Part shown: piece by piece, positions 7,580-14,855 of the stretch
How the letters are laid out: each line of letters opens with the position of its first letter
How positions within the stretch are numbered: the first letter of the stretch is position 1
NCBI RefSeq assembly: GCF_018100925.1
Contig: NZ_JAGJEH010000004.1
Location: 1 to 64,000 of the forward strand
From: Pseudoalteromonas luteoviolacea
GTDB lineage: Bacteria; Pseudomonadota; Gammaproteobacteria; Enterobacterales; Alteromonadaceae
Reading direction: 5' to 3'
DNA length: 64,000 nt
Made by a program: the position numbers and the translations under genes
Notes under the pieces: generated by a model
Database searches by the model: none
Seen by the model: the letters and a program-made list of their open reading frames with translations, nothing else
Told to the model about the DNA's origin: nothing

Positions 7580-8722
7580 ATGTCCGATACCCCTACCATG
7601 TATGGCCAACTCGTAAAATTCGACGAGGCCATTTCCAATCTAAAATCAAAAGTTCAAATACCAACTGAATCGTACAAAGATTTACTTGGCCACATACATG
7701 CTCGCGCATTTACCGTTGCCGGTGCTACCAAAACTGAATTGTTGGATGACTTTTATAAAGCGGTACTTGCTGCGATTGAAAATGGTGAAACGATCACTGA
7801 TTTTAGAGCGCGCTTTGATAAAACCGTTTCAAAACATGGTTGGTCTTACAATGGAAAACGCGGTTGGCGAACTCAAGTAATTTATCAAAATAATAAAAAC
7901 ACCGCGCGCGCAGCTGGTCGATGGCAACAGCAAGAACGAGTAAAACATCGTAGGCCTTATCTTTTGTATTTGACTGCAGGTGATTCGCGAGTAAGACCGC
8001 AACATAACGCGTGGAATTATATTCTTTTACCCATTGAACATAATTTCTGGCACACACATTATCCACCGAACGGTTGGAACTGTAGGTGTAAAGTCGTGAG
8101 TATAAGTGACGCTGACATCAAACGAATGGGAATAACGGTTACACCTGATTCAGCACTTAAGAATTATCAAAAACCATTTACCGAAGTTGATCCAAAAACA
8201 GGTGAAGAGCTCGAACGATTGCCGGGTATAGATTTAGGTTGGGATTACAATCCTGGTCTTGCATGGTTAGGTGCAGATAAAGCAACAGGCCAAATGCTTG
8301 CGAAACTCGATCACCAAATTCGAGAAGTGGCCACGCCAATTTTTAATGCCGCTATAAATGAAGGCAAAGATTATTTTAAATCTCAGGTTTCAACAATTGC
8401 TGCAAAGCAAGCATTAGGAAAACCAGAGTCTGTAACGAAATTGACGCTAGGGCACTTGCATCCAAAATTATTTAAAACAGTTTTGGATGTTGCGCCCGAA
8501 ACCAGAAGCACTTTGGTTGTCATTGATGAGGCAATGCTAAAAACTGCGATTCAAATTATCGGGTTTGAGCAAACGACTGAGTTAATGAAGCTAGTTCAAT
8601 CCCAAACCAATTCGACATTTAACCAAAGCGTTTTGCAGTTCATAGCCAACGGAATTCAGATCACAATACAAATCGACCCGGACATGAATCGCGTTGTTGA
8701 AGTTAAGCTTGTTGACGTTTAA
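7580..8722 (+). CDS. phage head morphogenesis protein, MuF family (Mu gp30-like)
   Basis: 380 residues. The Phage_Mu_F core is clear: GDSRVRPQHNAWNYILLP (about 141-158) and HTHYPPNGWNCRCKV (about 169-183). MuF-type proteins enter the prohead with the portal and scaffold and may be co-injected. The C-terminal ~110 residues (from AAKQALGKP to VEVKLVDV) form a module that I do not recognise. It is repeated as fragments downstream at 8982-9305 and 9576-9764. Its stop is only a few bases before the non-coding right terminus, so this is the last phage gene of the element, whereas protease and capsid genes normally follow. The variable C-terminal domains of some MuF proteins are toxins, but no catalytic pattern is evident here. 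Confidence 0.85.
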   Translation: MSDTPTMYGQLVKFDEAISNLKSKVQIPTESYKDLLGHIHARAFTVAGATKTELLDDFYKAVLAAIENGETITDFRARFDKTVSKHGWSYNGKRGWRTQVIYQNNKNTARAAGRWQQQERVKHRRPYLLYLTAGDSRVRPQHNAWNYILLPIEHNFWHTHYPPNGWNCRCKVVSISDADIKRMGITVTPDSALKNYQKPFTEVDPKTGEELERLPGIDLGWDYNPGLAWLGADKATGQMLAKLDHQIREVATPIFNAAINEGKDYFKSQVSTIAAKQALGKPESVTKLTLGHLHPKLFKTVLDVAPETRSTLVVIDEAMLKTAIQIIGFEQTTELMKLVQSQTNSTFNQSVLQFIANGIQITIQIDPDMNRVVEVKLVDV

Positions 8723-8981
8723 ACCGTATTTAAAGTGAGTTTAAAGGGCGTTTAAACGTTTTTAAAAATGGCGATTTTTAGTCTAATTCTAAACGTATTA
8801 TGAGCAGGAATGAGCGCAAAATGATATGGAATGAGCGGGTTTTGTCTAAAAACAAATGTATTTTGTGATTTTAGTAATTCGATTCGAAATTTTCATAGGT
8901 CCAGTATTTACGGGGCTTTCAGAGGAATCGAAAGTTGAATTTCATGGTTTGGCTAAATCTAGAAATGAACGACCCCTTACA
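8719..8981 (+). repeat. presumed right terminus (attR-like) of the Mu-like element, copy 1
   Basis: A 263-bp non-coding segment found again at 9302-9575 and 10152-10414. It begins TTAAACCG directly after the MuF gene and ends GACCCCTTACA. Read from the other strand it begins TGTAAGGGG, fitting the TG...CA termini of Mu-type transposons. Three related sites share the core GRAATGARCG: 8807-8816, 8828-8837 and 8962-8971, the last 10 bp from the tip. That arrangement resembles the R1-R3 transposase sites of Mu. Confidence 0.65.
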
Positions 8982-9305
8982 GCTGCAAAGCAAGCATTAG
9001 GAAAACCAAAGTCTGGAACGAAATTGACGCTAGGGCACTTGCATCCGAAATTATTTAAAACAGTGTTAGATGTTGCGCCCGAAACCAAAAGTACATTGGT
9101 AGTTATAGATGAAGCAATGCTAAAAACAGCGATTCAAATTATCGGATTTGAGCAAACGACTGAGTTAATGAAGCTAGTTCAAACACAAGCTAATTCGACA
9201 TTTAACCAGAGTGTTTTAAAGTTCATAGCCAATGGAGTTCAGATCACAATTCAAATCGACCCGGATATGAATCGTGTTGTTGAAGTTAAGCTAGTAGATG
9301 TTTAA
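8982..9305 (+). pseudogene. 5'-truncated MuF 3' fragment, copy 2
   Basis: Begins abruptly after the CA tip of right terminus 1 and matches 8399-8722 of the intact MuF gene. I count about 30 base differences in 324, mostly synonymous, so the encoded ~107 residues are nearly the same. A frame open from 8856 runs through the terminus into this fragment, but it has no convincing start and lacks the MuF core, so I treat it as a remnant. The mostly silent divergence implies that it came from a related element whose MuF was under selection. Confidence 0.75.
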
Positions 9306-9575
9306 ACCGCGTTTAAAGCGGCTTTAAAGTCAGTTTAAAGGGCGTTTAAACGTTTTTAAAAATGGCGATTATTAGTCTAATTCTAAACGTATTATGAGCA
9401 GGAATGAGCGCAAAATGATATGGAATGAGCGGGTTTTGTCTAAAAACAAATGTATTTTTTGATTTTGGTAATTTGATTCGAAATTTTCAGAGGTCTAGTA
9501 TTTACGGGGCTTTCAGAGGAATCGAAAGTTGGATTTCATGGTTTGGCTAAATCTAGAAATGAACGACCCCTTACA
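9302..9575 (+). repeat. presumed right terminus, copy 2
   Basis: Same segment as 8719-8981, with a small insertion in the TTTAAAG-rich start (274 bp in all) and roughly ten substitutions. It ends with the identical CCCCTTACA tip. It directly follows a MuF 3' end, the same order as copy 1. It is less diverged than the adjoining coding fragments, suggesting that the terminus is conserved for function. Confidence 0.65.
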
Positions 9576-9764
9576 ACAGCGATTCAAATTATCGGGTTTG
9601 AGCAAACGACTGAGTTGATGAAGTTGGTCCAAGCCCAAACCAACTCTGCATTTAACCAAAGTGTTTTACAGTTCGTAGCCAATGGAGTTCAGATCACAAT
9701 TCAAATCGACCCGGATATGAATCGCGTTGTTGCGGTGAAAGTGTTGGATACTGACGAACCATGA
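9576..9764 (+). pseudogene. 5'-truncated MuF 3' fragment, copy 3
   Basis: Starts directly after the CA tip of terminus 2, at the equivalent of position 8543 of the intact gene, and runs about 60 codons to a slightly altered C-terminus (DTDEP). It is shorter than copy 2, with a different 5' breakpoint but again abutting a terminus tip. It is followed by about 390 bp of unique DNA before the next terminus. Confidence 0.7.
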
Positions 9765-9848
9765 TAATCATCCAAGTTTTAAAGAATCAAAGACTTTAAA
9801 TTCATCATCACATGAATGTTTATCACGACTGCGCCGTATGTTGCTCGT

Positions 9849-10118
9849 TCAACTCAGGTTTAAATTAAATGGGTCCCAAGACCAAGAACCATCAAGCGTG
9901 TAGTATTTTCTTGAGTCACTACCAGACACCTGCAGTATGTAAATTTCGCTGTCTTTATGTAGCTTACCAAAACTCATAGAGTTTACAGTAGTCAGTGCGT
10001 TTTTGAGGCTTGAACAATCCTCGTGACCATAATTACCGTTAACATCTTTTGTTACGATGTAAACATCCAATACGTTCTCCATGTATATAGTGAATCTTAA
10101 GTCTAGTCGAGACTTCAT
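9849..10118 (-). CDS. possible small cargo gene between MuF fragment 3 and terminus 3
   Basis: 89 codons (or 77 from an internal ATG at 10082), opposite in direction to the phage genes. No good ribosome-binding site precedes either start. The product has no signal peptide and a Tyr/Ser-rich C-terminus (RKYYTLDGSWSWDPFN). This ~390-bp insertion is absent between MuF and terminus in the other copies, as expected of a moron or cargo gene. No family recognised. Confidence 0.4.
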   Translation of the reverse strand: MKSRLDLRFTIYMENVLDVYIVTKDVNGNYGHEDCSSLKNALTTVNSMSFGKLHKDSEIYILQVSGSDSRKYYTLDGSWSWDPFNLNLS

Positions 10119-10151
10119 GAGAAAACACCATCACTGAGCTCTAAAAGTGGA

Positions 10152-10414
10152 TTAAACCGTATTTAAAGTCAGTTTAAAGGGCGTTTAAACGTTTTTAAAA
10201 ATGGCGATTATTAGTCTAATTCTAAACGTATTATGAGCAGGAATGAGCGCAAAATGATATGGAATGAGCGGGTTTTGTCTAAAAACAAATGTATTTTTTG
10301 ATTTTGGTAATTTGATTCGAAATTTTCAGAGGTCCAGTATTTACGGGGCTTTCAGAGGAATCGAAAGTTGGATTTCATGGTTTGGCTAAATCTAGAAATG
10401 AACGACCCCTTACA
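10152..10414 (+). repeat. presumed right terminus, copy 3
   Basis: 263 bp, nearly identical to copies 1 and 2 from TTAAACCG to the CCCCTTACA tip, with all three GRAATGARCG-type sites. It follows the cargo ORF, not MuF directly. Confidence 0.65.
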
Positions 10415-10462
10415 GTTGAATTTCATGGTTTGGCTAAATCTAGAAATGAACGACCCCTTACA
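10415..10462 (+). repeat. truncated right terminus, copy 4 (last 48 bp)
   Basis: Starts GTTGAATTTC directly after the tip of copy 3 and repeats only the final 48 bp of the terminus, including the tip-proximal site. This is what insertion of one element 48 bp inside the end of another would leave. Confidence 0.65.
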
Positions 10463-10481
10463 TTTACAGTTCATAGCCAAC
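10463..10481 (+). pseudogene. 19-bp MuF remnant, copy 5
   Basis: TTTACAGTTCATAGCCAAC follows the tip of copy 4 and matches 8632-8650 of the MuF gene with one difference. Similarity then stops. It is the outermost trace of the array; short enough that the assignment is moderate. Confidence 0.5.
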
Positions 10482-10970
10482 ACCCATATGTCCGATACCG
10501 TCTAGTATTGGACATACAAAAAATATGGCGAACACAGCGCTACAAAAGCAGAGGTGTTAGATAAAAACACCATTTAACATAACGTAAATTATGGGATATT
10601 AAATGTATTCCAATTGATAATTTCCTGATTTTCATTTACCTGTTATTACCTAAACAAATTCAATAACTTGATAGCAAAACGCACAAGGATATTCGATGTT
10701 TATTACTTGATCTTATCTATGGCTTTTTCTGACTCTCTAGGACCAATAACAGGAGTTCTTTTTCGCATTAAGTACAGTATCGTTATAACTAAACTCTATG
10801 TTTCAAGGCTACTGGTCACTTCTCTTTTTTGTTGATGTGTATACGAGAAAAGCCTCTTCGAAATAGTTTGCCAACTTAATTCTTAATTGACCTAAACATA
10901 GCCCATCTTGAAATATGGAAATCTCGTGTTATACCTACATGGTTGTTCACTAAACAGCAAGGATACCGTT
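10482..10970. other. non-coding stretch between the element array and the EEP gene
   Basis: About 490 bp, AT-rich. It contains the inverted repeat at 10487-10516 and a small hairpin, GGTGTT with AACACC, at about 10552-10570. I see no convincing gene, tRNA or terminator. It marks the change from element DNA to host-like DNA. Confidence 0.6.
10487..10516. repeat. 12-bp inverted repeat echoing the MuF start
   Basis: TATGTCCGATAC (10487-10498) and GTATTGGACATA (10505-10516) pair with one mismatch across 6 bp. ATATGTCCGATACC also occurs at the MuF start codon (7579-7592), and ATGTCCGATA occurs inverted at 12831-12840. It may be an operator, a recombination scar, or chance. Confidence 0.35.
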
Positions 10971-11933
10971 ATGGACTATTCAAAAGTTTCGAAAGATCAA
11001 GCTATCAAGCTTCAGCAACTCAATGAACGCATCGAGTTGGCTAATATTCCTTCTTCTTCACTTGATGAATCACTCAATGTTGCAACATGGAACATTCGAG
11101 ATTTTGGTAAATCGCGTCGTTCAGATGATGGGATTTTGTTTATCGCTCAAATTCTCTATCAATTCGACCTGATAGCAATCACCGAAGTTAGAGATGATTT
11201 AACTGATTTTAAGCGAGTTTTAAATTTGCTTGGGCCTAATTGGAAATTTGTGATCAATGACTGGCAACCTGATAGAGCTGGAAATCGAGAACGCGTAGCT
11301 TTCTTATACGATGAACGAATGGTTACCTTTACTGGTTTGGCAGCTGAAGCTTCTCCAGCAAGGAAAAAAATTGATGGGGACTATTACACAAGCCAAAGTT
11401 GGTGGCGCTCCCCTTACTTTGCAAGCTTTTCAGCTGGCCAATTTGATTTTATCCTAATGGCCATGCATGCCCGTTGGGGAACTACTGATGGTAGAATCGA
11501 TGAATTAAATGGGTTTGGAAACTGGATAAAAAAACGATGGGAAGACAATAAAGACAAAGTATTTGATAAAGATTTAATTGTCGTTGGAGATTTCAATATT
11601 CCGTCTAATGACGACCGTTTTTATCAAGCTTTGACTGTCGAAAGTAAATTGAAAATGCCTGATAGTTTGAAAGGGATAAATGATACAGCAGCAGCACAAG
11701 GGACACCTAAAAATTATGATCAAATTTTACATCGCTGTGACCAAGTGAGCTTTTCAGGTAGAGGCGGCGTAGTTGATTTTTCTAAAGACCAATTCATGGA
11801 AACAGTATTATTTCCTGAGTTAACTTTCAAACAGGCAACATTTCAACTCAGTGATCACTTTCCCCTTTGGCTACAGATTAAAACAAACAATGATCAAGTT
11901 AGGCTCAATAATATTATAGGTAGCTCCGTCTAG
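10971..11933 (+). CDS. endonuclease/exonuclease/phosphatase (EEP) family protein
   Basis: 320 residues from ATG 10971, chosen because AAGGAT lies just upstream; an in-frame TTG at 10908 has none. EEP motifs are in order: NVATWNIRDFG near 36-46, ITEVRDD (metal-binding Glu), VVGDFNIPSND near 205-215, and LSDHFPLW near 295 (catalytic Asp-His). The fold covers DNase I-like nucleases, phospholipases and inositol phosphatases; substrate cannot be told from motifs alone. There is no signal peptide, so it is probably cytoplasmic. It stands alone between the prophage array and miaE and may be cargo or host. Confidence 0.8.
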   Translation: MDYSKVSKDQAIKLQQLNERIELANIPSSSLDESLNVATWNIRDFGKSRRSDDGILFIAQILYQFDLIAITEVRDDLTDFKRVLNLLGPNWKFVINDWQPDRAGNRERVAFLYDERMVTFTGLAAEASPARKKIDGDYYTSQSWWRSPYFASFSAGQFDFILMAMHARWGTTDGRIDELNGFGNWIKKRWEDNKDKVFDKDLIVVGDFNIPSNDDRFYQALTVESKLKMPDSLKGINDTAAAQGTPKNYDQILHRCDQVSFSGRGGVVDFSKDQFMETVLFPELTFKQATFQLSDHFPLWLQIKTNNDQVRLNNIIGSSV

Positions 11934-12160
11934 AGTTGAATCCTACAAACCATTTTTCTTTTGATTGGCTGATATCATCCCTACCCTGTGCTCCCAGCCA
12001 ATCTATGCATTGAAAAATTAATGACTAGATTTAGCCAAAGTAATTTTTGTATTTAATTGTTTTTAACTAGAAAAGTTTGCAATAAAAATTATTTTACAAG
12101 TTTAGAGCAGGCCTTTGGTCTAGAAAACTTTAATAAATCACTCAATTTAACATAATAAAA

Positions 12161-12179
12161 GCACTCTCATAAAGAGTGC
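12161..12179 (-). terminator. intrinsic terminator of miaE
   Basis: GCACTCT and AGAGTGC pair over a 5-nt loop; on the minus strand a T-rich run (TTTTATT) follows, 18 bp after the miaE stop. Confidence 0.7.
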
Positions 12180-12196
12180 CTTTATTTAGAATAAGA

Positions 12197-12769
12197 TTAA
12201 TGTAATGCGGCACTAAATGGAATGCTCTCACATATTTGTGCTTCTGCTATCAATATCTCTTCCAGTCTAGCATCGATTATATCTTTATCGAAATATTCAT
12301 AGCCTAATTCAACAAACAAGTTTTTATGTTTCTCTTCTGATTTGGCAATCGCAACATAAAAGTCTTTATCTTTGCCTTCCGGTAATGCTTGCGCGACCAA
12401 AGAAAATCGTTCATGTCCTCTGGCTTCAATAACGGCAGCAACAAGTAATCTATCAATTAAAAACTCATCACTACCTTGTCGAAATAAAGAGCGCATCTTT
12501 TTGATGTAAGGGTCTTGTTTATCATTTCCAAGTGCTAAACCTCGCTCATTAATAAGTTTAAGCACTTGTTTAAAGTGAATCATTTCCTCTATCGCTAAGT
12601 CAGCCATCGCTTTTACAAGCTTAGTTCGATCAGGGTAATGCCCCAGCATTGACATGGCCATTCCAGAAGCTTTTTTTTCTGCGGCCGCATGATCCTGTAA
12701 AAATGTTACAAAATCATCCATTACTTTGTGTGTCCACTCGAATGGAGTGTGATACTTCAATTCAAACAT
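12197..12769 (-). CDS. miaE: tRNA-(ms2io6A)-hydroxylase MiaE
   Basis: 190 residues. It is a non-haem di-iron monooxygenase that hydroxylates the isopentenyl group of ms2i6A at position 37 of tRNAs reading UNN codons. The four-helix ferritin-like pattern is visible: KASGMAMSMLGHYPDR, IEEMIHF (E-x-x-H, near 76) and VIEARGHERF (E-x-x-H, near 131), with a further Glu and His in SEEKHKN. Length fits the shorter Pseudomonas-type enzymes. Monocistronic with its own terminator. Confidence 0.88.
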   Translation of the reverse strand: MFELKYHTPFEWTHKVMDDFVTFLQDHAAAEKKASGMAMSMLGHYPDRTKLVKAMADLAIEEMIHFKQVLKLINERGLALGNDKQDPYIKKMRSLFRQGSDEFLIDRLLVAAVIEARGHERFSLVAQALPEGKDKDFYVAIAKSEEKHKNLFVELGYEYFDKDIIDARLEEILIAEAQICESIPFSAALH

Positions 12770-12839
12770 AGGTTTTTCTATCTCACTTACTACAACTGCT
12801 ACAGAAAGCAGAACTTTATCTATAATTTAATATCGGACA

Positions 12840-13475
12840 TTAGTTGCAAAAATCATATAAGCTGACATCTTTATCAACTTTGCCAATTCTTGTCGACTCA
12901 ATCTTTAGTGGATGCTTAATATCATTCCAAGCGGTTACTTTACCTTTTTTATTTAAATGAGGAATATTTACCATTGGCGCAGACATAAACTGTGAAAACG
13001 TTTCACAGGACAGGGAATCAGACAAGTTAATTGAGATATGCCCTACTCTTGAATCTTCGAAAAATGTAGAAACTCTTTTTTTATGCCGGTTGTAGCACTC
13101 GATTAGGTATTCATCGCAATGAATTTTCTCCTCAGATAGCTCTGGAAAAACGTTGAAATAGCAACGCTTTAGAGTATCGTTAAATCCGCCACTTTGATTT
13201 GCTAATTTAGGAAGCATTCTTAGTAACAGGCGACGAATGGAAGGGATCCATAGCTCATGTTCACGCTCCAAATAGATATATTTGGCATCAGGAAACTTCT
13301 CATGTAGCTGTGTGTAATCGTTAAAAACTGGGGTGTCTGCAATAAATTCAGCTGTTTGCAAGGTGTGCTGTGTATATGCCGTATGTGCCGTTTTAAGCCC
13401 AATATCAAGACTCGCGACACATAGGCTCGTCGTTCCGGTCCTGGGTAGACCTAAAACGAAATATTTCTTGTTCAT
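12840..13475 (-). CDS. sulfotransferase-family protein
   Basis: 211 residues from ATG 13475, which overlaps the stop of the MAPEG gene as ATGA. The N-terminal YFVLGLPRTGTTSLC is the 5'-PSB loop that binds the PAPS cofactor. A second region (KYIYLEREHELWIPSIRRLL) resembles the 3'-phosphate-binding region. Members transfer sulfate from PAPS to carbohydrates, lipids or small molecules; the acceptor is unknown. The overlap with a membrane MAPEG protein suggests that the two act on a common lipid-like or glutathione-linked substrate, which is inference. Confidence 0.7.
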   Translation of the reverse strand: MNKKYFVLGLPRTGTTSLCVASLDIGLKTAHTAYTQHTLQTAEFIADTPVFNDYTQLHEKFPDAKYIYLEREHELWIPSIRRLLLRMLPKLANQSGGFNDTLKRCYFNVFPELSEEKIHCDEYLIECYNRHKKRVSTFFEDSRVGHISINLSDSLSCETFSQFMSAPMVNIPHLNKKGKVTAWNDIKHPLKIESTRIGKVDKDVSLYDFCN

Positions 13476-13846
13476 ATTATGTATAAATATGCGTTCATTA
13501 ACGCCATTCCAATTAAGGATAAGAATGTACATCCCATACCGACGACTCTCATTTTTATATTAGCTTTGGCTAAGGCCTGAGCATGTAAAATTCTTCCAAC
13601 TAAAAATAGCGCAGCAAAAGGGATCAATATTGCTTCGCTAATCAACTGGTATTCAAGTATAAAAATTAAAATAACGGCAAGTGGTGTGTACTCAATAAAA
13701 TTTGCATGTGCTCTAATACGAGCCTGCAAATCTTTATGCCCAGCATCACCTAAGCCAACTTGGTGACCCTTCCTCAATTTTATTACATCGAGGCTGAGCT
13801 TGATATAGAAAAGTGTACAAATTGCAGCAAACAATCCGCTGAACAT
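13472..13846 (-). CDS. MAPEG family membrane protein
   Basis: 124 residues with four hydrophobic helices. The family signature is seen in RARIRAHANFIEYTPLAVILIFILE (about 42-66, the RAxxNxxE region). MAPEG proteins are trimeric membrane enzymes, often glutathione transferases or peroxidases; bacterial substrates are mostly unknown. It is first of a two-gene unit with the sulfotransferase (ATGA overlap). Confidence 0.8.
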   Translation of the reverse strand: MFSGLFAAICTLFYIKLSLDVIKLRKGHQVGLGDAGHKDLQARIRAHANFIEYTPLAVILIFILEYQLISEAILIPFAALFLVGRILHAQALAKANIKMRVVGMGCTFLSLIGMALMNAYLYII

Positions 13847-13915
13847 AATAAAGTCCCCTATTCCTTTTTATACCGAACAGTATACGTTGTTTTTAAGGGA
13901 CTTTAAAAGAGTCGA

Positions 13916-14614
13916 TTAATCAATGTAATAAACAGCGTAGACCTCAGCGGTTAGCTTGGTATCTCCGGTGCTATACGCATCTTGCAAGCTCATAGATTCT
14001 GCCGCCATAACTTTGCCCCTTGCGTAAGGTTGAGTAGGCATATTCATCGGCGAAAAAGACACTGAGTAGAGTCCCCCTACTTTCACTCCAAACCCTTCTG
14101 CCAGCTCTCGTGCACCGAGTTGTGCTTGCTTAATCGCAGTTTGATTGAGTTCTTTCATGATTTCGGCTTTGTCTTCTACAACAAACTGAGTATTGTTGAA
14201 CTGGTTGATACCACTATCAACGAATGCCTGTAGTAACTCAGGGTATCTGTCGATGTTTTTTAACTTCAAAGTAATGTTTCTCGAAACTTTAAAGCCAGTA
14301 AACTCTTCCTCATTAGTACTTCTATTGAACCTAGTTTGCTTATATACGTTGAGTTGTTCCGCATGAATATGATTACTTTTCACACCAAAGCTCTTTGCTA
14401 TATTTAACGCTTTGGCGACAACACGGTCGACATTTGATTTTGCATCTTTAAGATTTTTGCTTTTTTCGTTTATCGCCACATTGATAATTGCAGTATCCGG
14501 CTGTACCGAAACTTCTGAATAGCCTTTCACATATAAATGGGGAGTATTAGGAATACTTCCCGCAGCGGCAGAGGTACTTAATAAAACTGAGAAAACAGCT
14601 GTGAGTAAACGCAT
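13916..14614 (-). CDS. SIMPL domain (DUF541/YggE-like) periplasmic protein
   Basis: 232 residues with a signal peptide (MRLLTAVFSVLLSTSAAAG). The SIMPL pattern starts at LYVKGYSEVSVQPDTAIINVAI and continues through KALNIAKSFGV and LQAFVDSGINQFNNTQF. E. coli YggE belongs here and is linked to oxidative-stress tolerance, mechanism unclear. Monocistronic. Confidence 0.8.
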   Translation of the reverse strand: MRLLTAVFSVLLSTSAAAGSIPNTPHLYVKGYSEVSVQPDTAIINVAINEKSKNLKDAKSNVDRVVAKALNIAKSFGVKSNHIHAEQLNVYKQTRFNRSTNEEEFTGFKVSRNITLKLKNIDRYPELLQAFVDSGINQFNNTQFVVEDKAEIMKELNQTAIKQAQLGARELAEGFGVKVGGLYSVSFSPMNMPTQPYARGKVMAAESMSLQDAYSTGDTKLTAEVYAVYYID

Positions 14615-14855
14615 AAACTCTCCAAAATTCTTGAATTTGATGTTGGTAACGGACTTATTGAACCATATTAAAATTAATCATTACTGAATACTATATTTCA
14701 TACTTGAATGAACAGTACATTTCAATTGGCCTTTTTGCACTATGAGTGCCTCGTTCGGGCTAACCTACTTAGTATCACAAGCAAATTAGGCACTTAATTT
14801 TTAACGATTTTCAGTATTGTGCGTAGAAATTGTTCACGATATAAACTAGCCTAAT

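Larger units (their letters stand above)
1..8981 (+). mobile_element. Mu-like transposable prophage, right part, lacking capsid and tail genes
   Basis: Seen: a co-directional, tightly overlapping series with the family signatures GemA, Mor/C, GH24 lysozyme, DUF1804, large terminase, DUF935 portal, DUF3164 and MuF. It ends in a non-coding segment that terminates in CA at 8981. Known: Mu-type transposons have TG...CA termini with several ~22-bp transposase sites near each end, and a complete B3/D3112/Mu genome continues after MuF with protease/scaffold, capsid and about 15 tail genes. None of those is present: MuF is followed directly by the presumed right end. The left end (repressor, MuA/MuB-type transposase) would lie before position 1. 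All genes in the module are open and translationally coupled, so it does not look randomly decayed. It could be a deletion derivative or a satellite-like element. Confidence 0.8.

Noticed and set aside
8856..9305. A complete gene encoding a 149-residue protein
   Set aside because: It is a frame that happens to run from the non-coding terminus into a truncated MuF fragment; no ribosome site and no MuF core.
8379..10481. A MuF polymorphic-toxin array with spare C-terminal toxin cassettes
   Set aside because: The repeated 3' pieces encode the same C-terminal module, not alternatives, have different 5' breakpoints, no immunity genes, and no nuclease-like catalytic pattern. Right ends of nested elements explain them better.
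8719..10481. Integron cassette array with attC sites
   Set aside because: The repeats are ~260 bp with no RYYYAAC/GTTRRRY core pairs, and the intervals are fragments of one gene, not complete cassettes.
10382..10564. A 60-residue coding region
   Set aside because: It reads through duplicated terminus DNA (the same peptide appears twice) and has no independent support.
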